Positions 7,858-15,657 of a stretch of DNA of 64,000 bases are shown in pieces. This DNA comes from Candidatus Cloacimonetes bacterium 4572_55. Lineage in GTDB: Bacteria; 4572-55. A program made the translations under genes and the position numbers. Position 1 is the stretch's first letter. Every line of letters begins with the position of its first letter. The stretch lies in the NCBI GenBank assembly GCA_002084765.1, contig NBMB01000003.1, positions 185,702-249,701 of the forward strand. Reading direction: 5' to 3'. The notes beneath the pieces are model-generated. The model worked only from the letters and a program-made list of their open reading frames with translations, was not told the origin of the DNA and made no database searches.

Positions 7858-9453
7858 ATGTTTAAGAAAAGTATGTTAATTCTCGCGTTACTTCTCATCG
7901 TGGCGACAGGAGTGAACGCGCAGCAAGGTGACTGTGATTGGTGGGATCTGGAGGAAATCGAACTCAGCGGTACGACAATCATCGATACGGACTGTGATTA
8001 TTGTGATAATCCGGTTTATTATATTGATGTAAACGGAGACGGTGTATCTGATTATCATCTGAATTTTGGACCCTATTGGTATGAGCCTGGAAACGACATC
8101 GTTCGCCCCCAAGAAGGCGATGTGATCAATGTGCTTGGCGGGCTCACAGAGTGCAATAACGGACAATGTGAGAGTTCGGTTATTGTCTGGGAGTTAAACG
8201 GCGAATTCTGGCGTGATCCTTTTGAGCCGGGCGGCGGACATCATGGCGGCGGCGGACATCACGGTCATCACGGCGATGGCGGTTATGGTGGTCATGGGCA
8301 TCACGGCGGTGGACATCATGGCGGCGGCGGACATCATGGCGGTGGACATCATGGCGGCGGAGGCTGGGCGGATTTGGAAGAAATTACTGTCAGCGGCGTT
8401 GCGATTCTTGATCCTGTTTATGTGCACCATCACTATTATATTGATGTGGACGGGGACGAAGTTCCCGACTATCGTATGAATTTTGGTCCCCATTGGTATG
8501 AACCGACCAATGGCGCGACTCGCCCCCTTGATGGCGACGCAATCACGATTGTCGGGGGTCTCACCGACTGTGACCTGGACGACGGATGCCTGAATATGAT
8601 CGTTGTCTGGGAGATTAACGGTCAAACCTGGATGGAACCCAATTCTTATGGGTGGGGCGGACATCATGTGCAAAATCAGGGCGGGAACGTTTACTGCCCC
8701 ACAGATCCGCAGAATTCCGCGTATTTTCCGAATGGTTCCATGGGCGGCTGCGGTTGGAATCAAATGTATGTGGAGTTCCTGGAACAAGATCTTTGGGACT
8801 TGCCAGACCCGCAAACAGACATGTTTTGCGGATTCCATTTCACGATGCTTGGGGTCCAGCACAATTTGGACGGCGAAAACCTGATGGATGACGACGGCTG
8901 TATTCATTTTAGCCAATCAATTGATCTGGAATTTCATTACACGGATGAGCAATTGGCTCAATATGGTCTGAGTGATATGTCGCCCACTCGTGAAGATGAC
9001 CTTGCGTTATACCGATGGGACGCGGATTTGGAAAGCTGGATCATAGTTCCAAACATCCAGATCGATACGTTCGCAAACACAGTGACAACTTCGTCTTCTA
9101 CTATCTATGAAAAATACGCCCTGGAAGCGACATTCGAGATCGTAGGAAATGACGTTGAGACAACGGACTTTACCTCTTCGGCTTTGTTTCAAAATTCCCC
9201 CAATCCATTTAATCCATCGACCCAAATCAGCTATCAACTCAGCCATTCCGCGCATGTGAATCTGAGTATTTACGACATAACCGGTCGTTTGATACGGACT
9301 TTAGTGGATGGGACCAAAGGAACCGGATCTCACGTCACCCAATGGGATGGACTCACGGACTCGGGCCAATCATCTGTCAGCGGAACATATTTCTATATGC
9401 TGAACATCGATGGAAATCAGAAAATTACACGGGTTATGACCTTGTTGAAATAA
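7858..9453 (+). CDS. Secreted His/Gly-rich protein with calcium-loop repeats and type IX-like sorting domain
   Basis: 531 residues, function not recognised. A signal peptide (MFKKSMLILALLLIVATGVNAQ) precedes two homologous ~95-residue modules, each with WxDLEEIxxSG, an EF-hand-like loop (YYIDVNGDGVSDY, YYIDVDGDEVPDY), NFGPxWYEP and VVWExNG. Between them lies a His/Gly tract of HHGGG units suited to binding transition metals. A Cys-containing domain follows, then a FlgD-like sorting domain with FQNSPNPFNPSTQISYQL and terminal TRVMTLLK. The start at 7858 is preferred over an upstream in-frame ATG at 7819 because AAGGAG lies seven bases before it. It has its own sigma-54 promoter and terminator. 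A surface metal- and calcium-binding role is inference. Confidence 0.8.
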   Translation: MFKKSMLILALLLIVATGVNAQQGDCDWWDLEEIELSGTTIIDTDCDYCDNPVYYIDVNGDGVSDYHLNFGPYWYEPGNDIVRPQEGDVINVLGGLTECNNGQCESSVIVWELNGEFWRDPFEPGGGHHGGGGHHGHHGDGGYGGHGHHGGGHHGGGGHHGGGHHGGGGWADLEEITVSGVAILDPVYVHHHYYIDVDGDEVPDYRMNFGPHWYEPTNGATRPLDGDAITIVGGLTDCDLDDGCLNMIVVWEINGQTWMEPNSYGWGGHHVQNQGGNVYCPTDPQNSAYFPNGSMGGCGWNQMYVEFLEQDLWDLPDPQTDMFCGFHFTMLGVQHNLDGENLMDDDGCIHFSQSIDLEFHYTDEQLAQYGLSDMSPTREDDLALYRWDADLESWIIVPNIQIDTFANTVTTSSSTIYEKYALEATFEIVGNDVETTDFTSSALFQNSPNPFNPSTQISYQLSHSAHVNLSIYDITGRLIRTLVDGTKGTGSHVTQWDGLTDSGQSSVSGTYFYMLNIDGNQKITRVMTLLK

Positions 9454-9475
9454 AAGCGGGCTTATTCTCTTTGAT

Positions 9476-9515
9476 AAAAAAGCTGGAGGGGTGAAAACTT
9501 CTCCGGCTTTTTTTT
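9476..9515 (+). terminator. Rho-independent terminator
   Basis: AAAAAAGCTGGAG, a 12-base loop, CTCCGGC and eight T residues. The arms pair fully with one G-U pair. It lies 22 bases after the stop codon of the His/Gly-rich protein, so the next gene at 9565 needs its own promoter. Confidence 0.85.
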
Positions 9516-9564
9516 ACTAAATTTTCTTTATTTATGATGTGTCATTCTGAAAAAGGAATTACAA

Positions 9565-10689
9565 ATGTTTAAGAAGAATATACTAATTCTCCTATTTTTG
9601 TTTTTGATCTCGCTGGTTCCCTTTGAATTTGCCATTGCTATAGATGGCGCGCAGGTAGCGATTTACAGCGGCGAAGGCGCATGGAGCCACGGAGTTATTG
9701 CCTTTGAAAATTTTCTTGATTGGAAAGACATAACCCACGAGGCTATTGATGCAGATGATATAAATCTTCATGATTTGAGGGAGTATTACGACGCAATATA
9801 TTTTCCTGGCGGATACGCTTATGATTTTAAAATATCCATAAATGGAGTTGGCAGACGCCATATCAGAGATTTGGTTAATGATGGCGGGGCGTATATTGGC
9901 ATTTGCGCTGGAGCATATTACGCCTCTGATCAGGTTGACTGGGAAGGCGTTGTGTATAATTACCCGCTCAATCTTTTTCAGGGAACGGCAGTAGGCGCGA
10001 TTGATTCCATAGAGCCGTGGTCTGGTTATGACATGACGACCGTTTGGATGAATCAGGATAATCCAATAAATCAATATGAGCCCCCTGTGGAAATTATGCT
10101 GTATTACGGAGGTCCTGCATTTTATCCCCATGAGGGCGTGAGTGTCGATACAGTCGCAACATGGGTCGAGTACGATAGCCACAGCGCGATCATTAATTTT
10201 ACTTACGGAGAGGGCAGAGTTTTGCTCATAGGACCCCACCCGGAGATCGAGGAAGATAGCGATAGAGACGATACATCTTTTGCAGATGAACTCAATGATG
10301 GGGGTTCGGATTGGAATTTTCTCTGGCCAGCTCTTGATTGGGTGCTTGGTTGGGAAATTTCTAACCCATCGCCTATTTCAATAACGCCGGAACAGATTAT
10401 AACAACATCGAAAACCTGCTCTTTGCTTCAAAATTACCCCAACCCATTCAATCCGATAACTACAATCATATTTGAGATACCAAAAACTTCCGAAGTTTAT
10501 ATGGAAATCTACGACGTTTCCGGAAAATTTGTAAGGAATCTCGTTGATAAACCGATGGAGATAGGCTATCATTCTGTCGTTTGGGATGGAGTTGATGAGC
10601 AAGGAAAAGATGTGAGTTCCGGAATATATTTTTATAAAATTGAAGCGGGGAAATTTGAAAATACAAAAAAAATGGTATTGTTGAGATAA
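9565..10689 (+). CDS. Secreted BPL_N-like (glutamine-amidotransferase-fold) protein with type IX-like sorting domain
   Basis: 374 residues. A signal peptide (ending about residue 26) leads into a domain resembling the N-terminal domain of eukaryotic biotin-protein ligase, itself a class I amidotransferase relative: QVAIYSGEGAW, YDAIYFPGGYAYDF, then GGAYIGICAGAYYAS with the putative nucleophile Cys, and GEGRVLLIGPHPEIE carrying the conserved His and Glu. The C-terminal sorting domain has LLQNYPNPFNPITTIIFEIP and ends KKMVLLR. The substrate is unknown. AAAAGGA precedes the ATG. The TonB receptor gene follows after 29 bases, so the two probably form an operon. Confidence 0.78.
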   Translation: MFKKNILILLFLFLISLVPFEFAIAIDGAQVAIYSGEGAWSHGVIAFENFLDWKDITHEAIDADDINLHDLREYYDAIYFPGGYAYDFKISINGVGRRHIRDLVNDGGAYIGICAGAYYASDQVDWEGVVYNYPLNLFQGTAVGAIDSIEPWSGYDMTTVWMNQDNPINQYEPPVEIMLYYGGPAFYPHEGVSVDTVATWVEYDSHSAIINFTYGEGRVLLIGPHPEIEEDSDRDDTSFADELNDGGSDWNFLWPALDWVLGWEISNPSPISITPEQIITTSKTCSLLQNYPNPFNPITTIIFEIPKTSEVYMEIYDVSGKFVRNLVDKPMEIGYHSVVWDGVDEQGKDVSSGIYFYKIEAGKFENTKKMVLLR

Positions 10690-10718
10690 TTCACATTTTT
10701 GAAAAAGGAGAATATAAT

Positions 10719-12737
10719 TTGAATAGATCAAAAGTTAAATATCTACCGTTCATAATTACCAAAATCCTTATTTTTGCTGTTTTTTCATCTCAATCCTTAC
10801 AAGCAAGTTCAATTACTGATGGAATCAGCGATTTTAGAGATTTTAATGAAATATCTTTAGAAGAGTTGCTCAATATCCAAATCGTGACTGCCAATAAGAA
10901 AGAAGAGGGGATATTGGAAAGCCCGTCGGTGGTCAATGTGATCACCGCGGACGAAATTAAGCTGTTGAATTTCAAAACCTTGACGGAAGTGCTGGAATAC
11001 AGCGTGGGCATTTCATCCAATCATGCTCAGGCACTGCCGATTTTCGTCACATCGACGATTCGGGGCAACACGCTGGTAAATTTTCAGACCAGCTCCCTGC
11101 TATTGTTCGACGGTATTCCGATTTATAATCCCTTTCACGGTAGCTTTGACCTGTCCTGGATTCCGCTATCGTCAATCGAACGGGTGGAGATCGTCAAGGG
11201 TGCCAATTCTGTCCTGTATGGGACCAATGCCATGAGCGCGGTCATCAATATTATCAGCAAAAAACAATCTGACGACGTCGAATTGACGGGAAAGGTCGCC
11301 ATAGGTCAGAACAAGACTATTCATGGCGAATGGGCACATTTCAAATCCTTTGATCAATTTGATTCTCGATTTTTTGCGGACATTACTTCTATCGAAGGCG
11401 AGACCTTTGATTCGTTTAATCACAAGTACGAATCTGGAGAACAGGAGACCAATTTCCGCAACGGCAGCGTGGTGGCAAAAATTAACTATCAGGATGTGGA
11501 GATCCACTTCCAGCATTTTCGGCGCGAAATAAAAACGATGCTTACCAATTGGGATACCGATGACGACAAAACCGTCTTTACGCCCTGGACTTTTGACGAA
11601 AGCGGCTTTATCCTGAATGTGGATTATCGACGTCAATTTTCACCAAAAGCCATGCTTCACACGCACAGTCATCTCTTTATCTGGGAAATGGATCGTATTT
11701 ATCCTTACCCAATCACACTGGTTCCGGATCGAATGCTGTATGAATCTTCGCTGTATTTCGGCGAAGTAGAATTGACCCTTTCTCCTATTGAAAAAAGCGA
11801 GAATATAATTGGGGTGAGCCTGGATATTCTTAATGGACGACGCTATAAACTGCTCGACGATGTGTATGATATTGGAGCAGATGATGAAAAAACCACGAAT
11901 TTATCTGTTTATCTGAACGGAAATTACCGTCTGTCGCCCCAACTCAATTTATTTTATGGCGGACGCTATTATCGATCATCCATCAGAGGCGTGGGGCAAT
12001 CAAATTTTTCCAAACGGGTCGCTCTGACCTATCAGATCTTCCCCAACTGGTATGTGAAAAGTATGTACGGCGAATCGTTCCGAGTGCCAACCTATCCGGA
12101 AAAGGAAGTCAAAATGCCTCAATTGGTCGGAAATCCGGAGCTATCCCCAGAAAAAAGCACGTCTTATGACGCGTTAATTTCAGGGTTGGTAAAAGGGGTT
12201 CAGGTCAATCTCGATATTTTTAAGTTGACCATCGAAGATCAAATTGTGCGGGGACTAACTCCTGATTCGATGAAGACTTATGAAAATAGCGGCGAACTGG
12301 AATACACGGGAGTCGAGCTGGAATTTAAGTTCCGGTTTTCAGACCGCACCTTTGGCTTTGGCGGATATTCCTACGCAGAAGGTCGCGACAAATCCGCAGT
12401 CATCAATCCCACTCTTGCCGACACCACGTCCGGCGATCTGAAATACACCTATAATAATATGGTCAATTTCGGAATTTCTCATGTTTTAACCGATCAATTT
12501 ACTTTGACAGGTTCGATGAAATATTTAGATCAATGGCAAGAAGCAGATTCTTACATTGTTTTAAATTCTGGGATTACGTTTAAACCTTTACCCTCGCTCG
12601 AAATACAATTGAAGGTGGATAACGTCCTATCACAAAAAATCGAACGACCGGAGCAGATGTACCACTCCGGTTATTGGGAACCGGTCACCTGGATGGAGAA
12701 GCCAAGGGTGTTCATGAGCGTGTTTTATACATATTGA
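10719..12737 (+). CDS. TonB-dependent outer-membrane receptor
   Basis: Energy-dependent importer in the outer membrane, 672 residues. A signal peptide (to ...QSLQA) is followed by a plug domain with IVTANKKEEGILESPSVVNV, STIRGN, and GVERVEIVKG-like SIERVEIVKGANSVLYGTNA and SAVINIISKK, then a 22-strand-type barrel ending in an aromatic residue (FMSVFYTY). The start is TTG, supported by GGAG eight bases upstream and by the signal peptide beginning at once. Substrate is unknown; neighbours with His-rich and calcium-loop proteins make a metal or metal chelate a reasonable guess. A second receptor of the same general type lies at 25362. Confidence 0.92.
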   Translation: MNRSKVKYLPFIITKILIFAVFSSQSLQASSITDGISDFRDFNEISLEELLNIQIVTANKKEEGILESPSVVNVITADEIKLLNFKTLTEVLEYSVGISSNHAQALPIFVTSTIRGNTLVNFQTSSLLLFDGIPIYNPFHGSFDLSWIPLSSIERVEIVKGANSVLYGTNAMSAVINIISKKQSDDVELTGKVAIGQNKTIHGEWAHFKSFDQFDSRFFADITSIEGETFDSFNHKYESGEQETNFRNGSVVAKINYQDVEIHFQHFRREIKTMLTNWDTDDDKTVFTPWTFDESGFILNVDYRRQFSPKAMLHTHSHLFIWEMDRIYPYPITLVPDRMLYESSLYFGEVELTLSPIEKSENIIGVSLDILNGRRYKLLDDVYDIGADDEKTTNLSVYLNGNYRLSPQLNLFYGGRYYRSSIRGVGQSNFSKRVALTYQIFPNWYVKSMYGESFRVPTYPEKEVKMPQLVGNPELSPEKSTSYDALISGLVKGVQVNLDIFKLTIEDQIVRGLTPDSMKTYENSGELEYTGVELEFKFRFSDRTFGFGGYSYAEGRDKSAVINPTLADTTSGDLKYTYNNMVNFGISHVLTDQFTLTGSMKYLDQWQEADSYIVLNSGITFKPLPSLEIQLKVDNVLSQKIERPEQMYHSGYWEPVTWMEKPRVFMSVFYTY

Positions 12738-12743
12738 CACAAA

Positions 12744-12765
12744 ATGCAAAATATCGATTTTGCAT
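12744..12765. terminator. Inverted repeat after the TonB receptor gene
   Basis: ATGCAAAAT-ATCG-ATTTTGCAT, a perfect 9-base stem with a four-base loop seven bases after the stop codon. There is no T tract, so it may be a weak terminator or mRNA 3'-end hairpin. Confidence 0.4.
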
Positions 12766-12785
12766 AGCAAAAGGCTCCGCGATTA

Positions 12786-12805
12786 TTGCGCCCAAATCGT
12801 CGCAA
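12786..12805. promoter_or_regulatory. Putative enhancer site upstream of sigma-54 promoter 2
   Basis: TTGCGCCCAAATCGTCGCAA forms the dyad TTGCG-N10-CGCAA. Its first 18 bases are identical to 7630-7647. Its centre is about 110 bases upstream of the -24/-12 element at 12899. The whole upstream segment, including TCGTTATATAT at 12851, resembles that of the gene at 7858. Confidence 0.55.
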
Positions 12806-12898
12806 CGCGCTCTTAATATACTTTTTTTCGAATATTATGAGTAGGCTAACTCGTTATATATAGATAAATTAGAAGATTTTATGTCAATGTTGTGTTTT

Positions 12899-12914
12899 TG
12901 GCATGATTCCTGCA
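12899..12914 (+). promoter_or_regulatory. Sigma-54 (-24/-12) promoter 2
   Basis: TGGCATGATTCCTGCA fits TGGCAYG-N4-YTGCA exactly, with GG and GC 12 bases apart. The preceding TTGTGTTT is shared with promoter 1. Start of transcription would be near 12925, driving the operon 13055-15568. Confidence 0.78.
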
Positions 12915-12930
12915 ACACATAACATCGTGT

Positions 12931-13023
12931 ATGACCGTTGTCTGGGATATTACCCGTCAAACCTGGATGGAACCCAATTCTTATGGGTGGGCGGACATGT
13001 TCACTAATGTGCAAAATTTTTAA
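12931..13023 (+). pseudogene. Remnant of a second copy of the His/Gly-rich protein gene (now a 30-codon ORF)
   Basis: Bases 12931 to about 13017 are nearly identical to 8596-8675 inside the gene at 7858, in the same reading frame (shared peptide QTWMEPNSYGW). They directly follow a copy of that gene's promoter region. The stretch 12738-13054 therefore holds a hairpin, an enhancer site, a sigma-54 promoter and a gene remnant reduced by a large internal deletion. What remains is an ATG-TAA frame of 30 codons starting about six bases from the predicted transcription start; no ribosome-binding site can fit, so translation is doubtful. Confidence 0.7.
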
Positions 13024-13054
13024 AGGATTGTAAAGAATTAGGAGAGGTCTTAAC

Positions 13055-13942
13055 ATGGATAATCGAAAACGAGATTCAAAAAGATTTCATGGCCGACAAC
13101 TGACCAGCTTTATTATTACATGTGCTTTTCTGGTCATCGCTGTCACCGGTTTGGTTCTCTATATCGTTCCTTCAGGACGCGTGGCACGCTGGACAAACTG
13201 GATGCTGTTTGGTCTTAATAAGGATCAGTGGGGTGCTGTTCATACGATATTTGCTTTTATTTTTATCATTTCAACGGCATTCCACATTTATTTTAATTGG
13301 AAAACATTGATAGGCTACTTTAAGAAGAAAGTGCAATCTCAGTTTCGATATAAAGCCGAAATTATTGCTTCTTCACTTTTTACGATCACGTTTTTGATCA
13401 TCACAATTGCCGACCTGCCGCCCAGTCGGCAGATCATGGAAATAAGCGGAAGCATTAAAGATAGTTGGGATGTGGGCGATATTCAAGCCCCGTTTCCCCA
13501 TGCAGAAGAATTTTCTGTCAAAAGCCTGGCGATAGAGATTCGAATGGAACCGGAAATTGTGATCAACAGGTTGCAAGATAATGGATTGCGTGGCGTCACC
13601 CCGGATATTACAATTATCGATTTGGCAGCACTTAACGGAACGTCGCCGGAGAAAATATTCGGTATTCTGCGAAAAACAGCCCCGGGGTCCAAATCGACAG
13701 GAGGCGATGGCGTGGAATCGGTCGCTGAAATCCACAAAACTATCGATAATCGCCTGCCTACAACGGGTTTAGGTCGGCTGACTTTGCAAGATACATCTGA
13801 AAAGTTAGGAATTCCGCTGGAACGCGCTATTGAATTGTTGCAGAAGCGACAGATAAAAGCCGCAGGCGATGATAAATTAAAAGACCTTGCTGAGCAAATA
13901 AACGGCACACCGATCGATGTCGTCGATATTCTAAAAAATTAA
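13055..13942 (+). CDS. DUF4405 membrane protein with helical repeat domain
   Basis: 295 residues. The N-terminal ~130 residues resemble DUF4405, a cytochrome-b-like four-helix membrane domain: GRQLTSFIITCAFLVIAVTG, WGAVHTIFAFIFIISTAFH and a helix ending TIADLPPSRQ; the histidines in the second helix could ligate haem. The remaining ~150 residues carry two copies of a double helical motif (SVKSLAIEIRMEPEIVINRL...IIDLAALNGTSPEKIFGIL and TLQDTSEKLGIPLERAIELL...LKDLAEQINGTPIDVVDIL), probably for protein contact. Function is not established. The ATG follows GGAGAGG by about eight bases. First gene after the second sigma-54 promoter. Confidence 0.75.
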   Translation: MDNRKRDSKRFHGRQLTSFIITCAFLVIAVTGLVLYIVPSGRVARWTNWMLFGLNKDQWGAVHTIFAFIFIISTAFHIYFNWKTLIGYFKKKVQSQFRYKAEIIASSLFTITFLIITIADLPPSRQIMEISGSIKDSWDVGDIQAPFPHAEEFSVKSLAIEIRMEPEIVINRLQDNGLRGVTPDITIIDLAALNGTSPEKIFGILRKTAPGSKSTGGDGVESVAEIHKTIDNRLPTTGLGRLTLQDTSEKLGIPLERAIELLQKRQIKAAGDDKLKDLAEQINGTPIDVVDILKN

Positions 13943-14006
13943 GCGATCTATGGAAAATTTTGTCGAACTCACTGAAATTTTAATGAATATTGTATGGAGG
14001 ACTCCC

Positions 14007-14525
14007 ATGAAAACCTTGACCAGAATACTCCTTGTATTCGCCGCTGCTTTTATCATGGCGGGATCAGTCCTCGCAGACTCGACGGATGTGAAAATCGAAC
14101 CTGTTCCGACCTCCTCGCAGAAAGAATTTCTTGACGAGGACGGCGACGGTCTGCCCGATGAATCCCGGCATGATAAGGAAAATGGCAAAATCGAATTGCC
14201 AGATTCGGTAAAAACGTCGGTTAAAATCTCAACAAAGGACCGTGATAGCGATAAAACAAAAAAAAGCGATCCGATCCCAGTTTCCTCAAAAAAAATGTTT
14301 ATTGACGAAGATGGCGACGGTCTGCCCGACCAATCTCGGCATGGAAATGGAAAAGAAAGAGATCGATTTATCGATCGAGACGGCGACGGTATGTGCGATC
14401 ATCGAGGCGTGACCGATAAGTTGCGAGGACATGGACATAACGTTCCGGGTCATCATGATGAAGGAGGCGGTCACGACGGGGGCCACGGCAACGGAGGCGG
14501 CCATCACGGGGGAGGTGGCCATTGA
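14007..14525 (+). CDS. Secreted protein with three Asp-rich calcium loops and His/Gly tail
   Basis: 172 residues, no named function. Signal peptide MKTLTRILLVFAAAFIMAG...LA, then three EF-hand-like loops DEDGDGLPDESRH, DEDGDGLPDQSRH and DRDGDGMCDHRG separated by charged linkers, and a C-terminal tail of alternating His and Gly that recalls the linker of the protein at 7858. Predicted to bind Ca2+ and a transition metal outside the cell membrane. An in-frame ATG at 13950 exists, but the start at 14007 is chosen because TGGAGGACTCCC precedes it and the signal peptide begins there. The stop overlaps the next start. Confidence 0.75.
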   Translation: MKTLTRILLVFAAAFIMAGSVLADSTDVKIEPVPTSSQKEFLDEDGDGLPDESRHDKENGKIELPDSVKTSVKISTKDRDSDKTKKSDPIPVSSKKMFIDEDGDGLPDQSRHGNGKERDRFIDRDGDGMCDHRGVTDKLRGHGHNVPGHHDEGGGHDGGHGNGGGHHGGGGH

Positions 14526-15568
14526 TAGGATTCATGCGAATTTACGTTTACATGATGATTTTTATAGCACTAACGCACAGTCAGCTCTATGCTGAAATAA
14601 CCGGCTCTGTCACCACAGTTGTCGGTTATTTCAGCAATGTGTTGCGGGATTCGACGAAAATTGACGACACGCAATCGCAAACATCCTTGTCTTTGATATT
14701 TGAAGGCAATCGCGGCACCATCTTTTATAACGGCTATTTAGAGGCGTATCAGACCGTGAACGAGCGGAATATCCATGTCCATCAGATCGGTTATTTATAT
14801 GAGCGAGAGTTGCGGGATGACCGAGGTTTTATTGAAGCCGGCGGTTCGGTCAATTTTCAAATAGACCAACCGGAAAACGATATTTATGACTCGAATGAGA
14901 TCGAATTATACGTCAGCACCAAATATTATCTTCGGGATAATTGGATGCTTCGCGGCAGTTATGCCTTTGATCGAGCGTCCTATCCGAATTTCCCCACAGC
15001 CGATTTCACTGAGAACCGATTATTTGCCCAATCAAACTATTTTTTTGCGACCCGGACAACACTGAGGCTGCAGAGTGTCATGGGTTGGAGCAATCAGGTG
15101 CTAAGTTTGATGGATTCCATAGCGACACAAGGTAGCGCGGGCGTCCGATGGCAAAACAGCGTTCGCATAGCGCAATCCATTTTTACAAAGACCGGCGTGA
15201 GTCTGGAATGGACAAATTACTATACCAAATCAACAGAGGACGTCTATGTGGGTGCTTTTCTGGATAGCCGCTATACCTACACCGGCAACCGTATAAGCCT
15301 CATGCTGACCCGTCGATTTGTCCCTAATATGACCGGACGGCTCTCTTATACGGCAAGTTGGCTGGACTATCTCAGCGACGCGCCAGATCAGTTCGACGAA
15401 AAACGCCGTGACGACATCCAAACCATATCCCTTTATTTCTCAAGGTCTTTTGATAATATTCCGCTACTTGTTTTTCTGAACCTATCGACCCGCGAGAACC
15501 AGTCAAACGACGCGCTTTTTGAGTATCGCAGCAACCTGTGCACGTTAGGAGCTAGTTGGAATTTTTAA
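14522..15568 (+). CDS. Predicted outer-membrane beta-barrel protein
   Basis: 348 residues. A signal peptide ends near SQLYA, followed by alternating amphipathic strands with many aromatic residues and a final aromatic (GASWNF), the usual signature of outer-membrane barrels; about 16 strands can be counted by eye. No family name is recognised. The start is TTG overlapping the previous stop (TTGATAG) with GGAGG five bases upstream; an ATG at 14534 is an alternative that keeps the signal peptide. Probably the outer-membrane partner of the two proteins encoded upstream. Confidence 0.7.
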   Translation: MIGFMRIYVYMMIFIALTHSQLYAEITGSVTTVVGYFSNVLRDSTKIDDTQSQTSLSLIFEGNRGTIFYNGYLEAYQTVNERNIHVHQIGYLYERELRDDRGFIEAGGSVNFQIDQPENDIYDSNEIELYVSTKYYLRDNWMLRGSYAFDRASYPNFPTADFTENRLFAQSNYFFATRTTLRLQSVMGWSNQVLSLMDSIATQGSAGVRWQNSVRIAQSIFTKTGVSLEWTNYYTKSTEDVYVGAFLDSRYTYTGNRISLMLTRRFVPNMTGRLSYTASWLDYLSDAPDQFDEKRRDDIQTISLYFSRSFDNIPLLVFLNLSTRENQSNDALFEYRSNLCTLGASWNF

Positions 15569-15657
15569 CTTGACTTTATTTTAAGTTTGCATCATTTTTA
15601 GAGCCTTGCGGACGCAATATTATAGAGCATTTCGACGACTCGGAAGGAAAATGATGT

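Noticed and set aside
8194..8916. Long minus-strand ORF across the His/Gly-rich gene
   Set aside because: It is a shadow of the HHGGG repeat region; the plus-strand frame has a signal peptide, repeated modules and a sorting domain.
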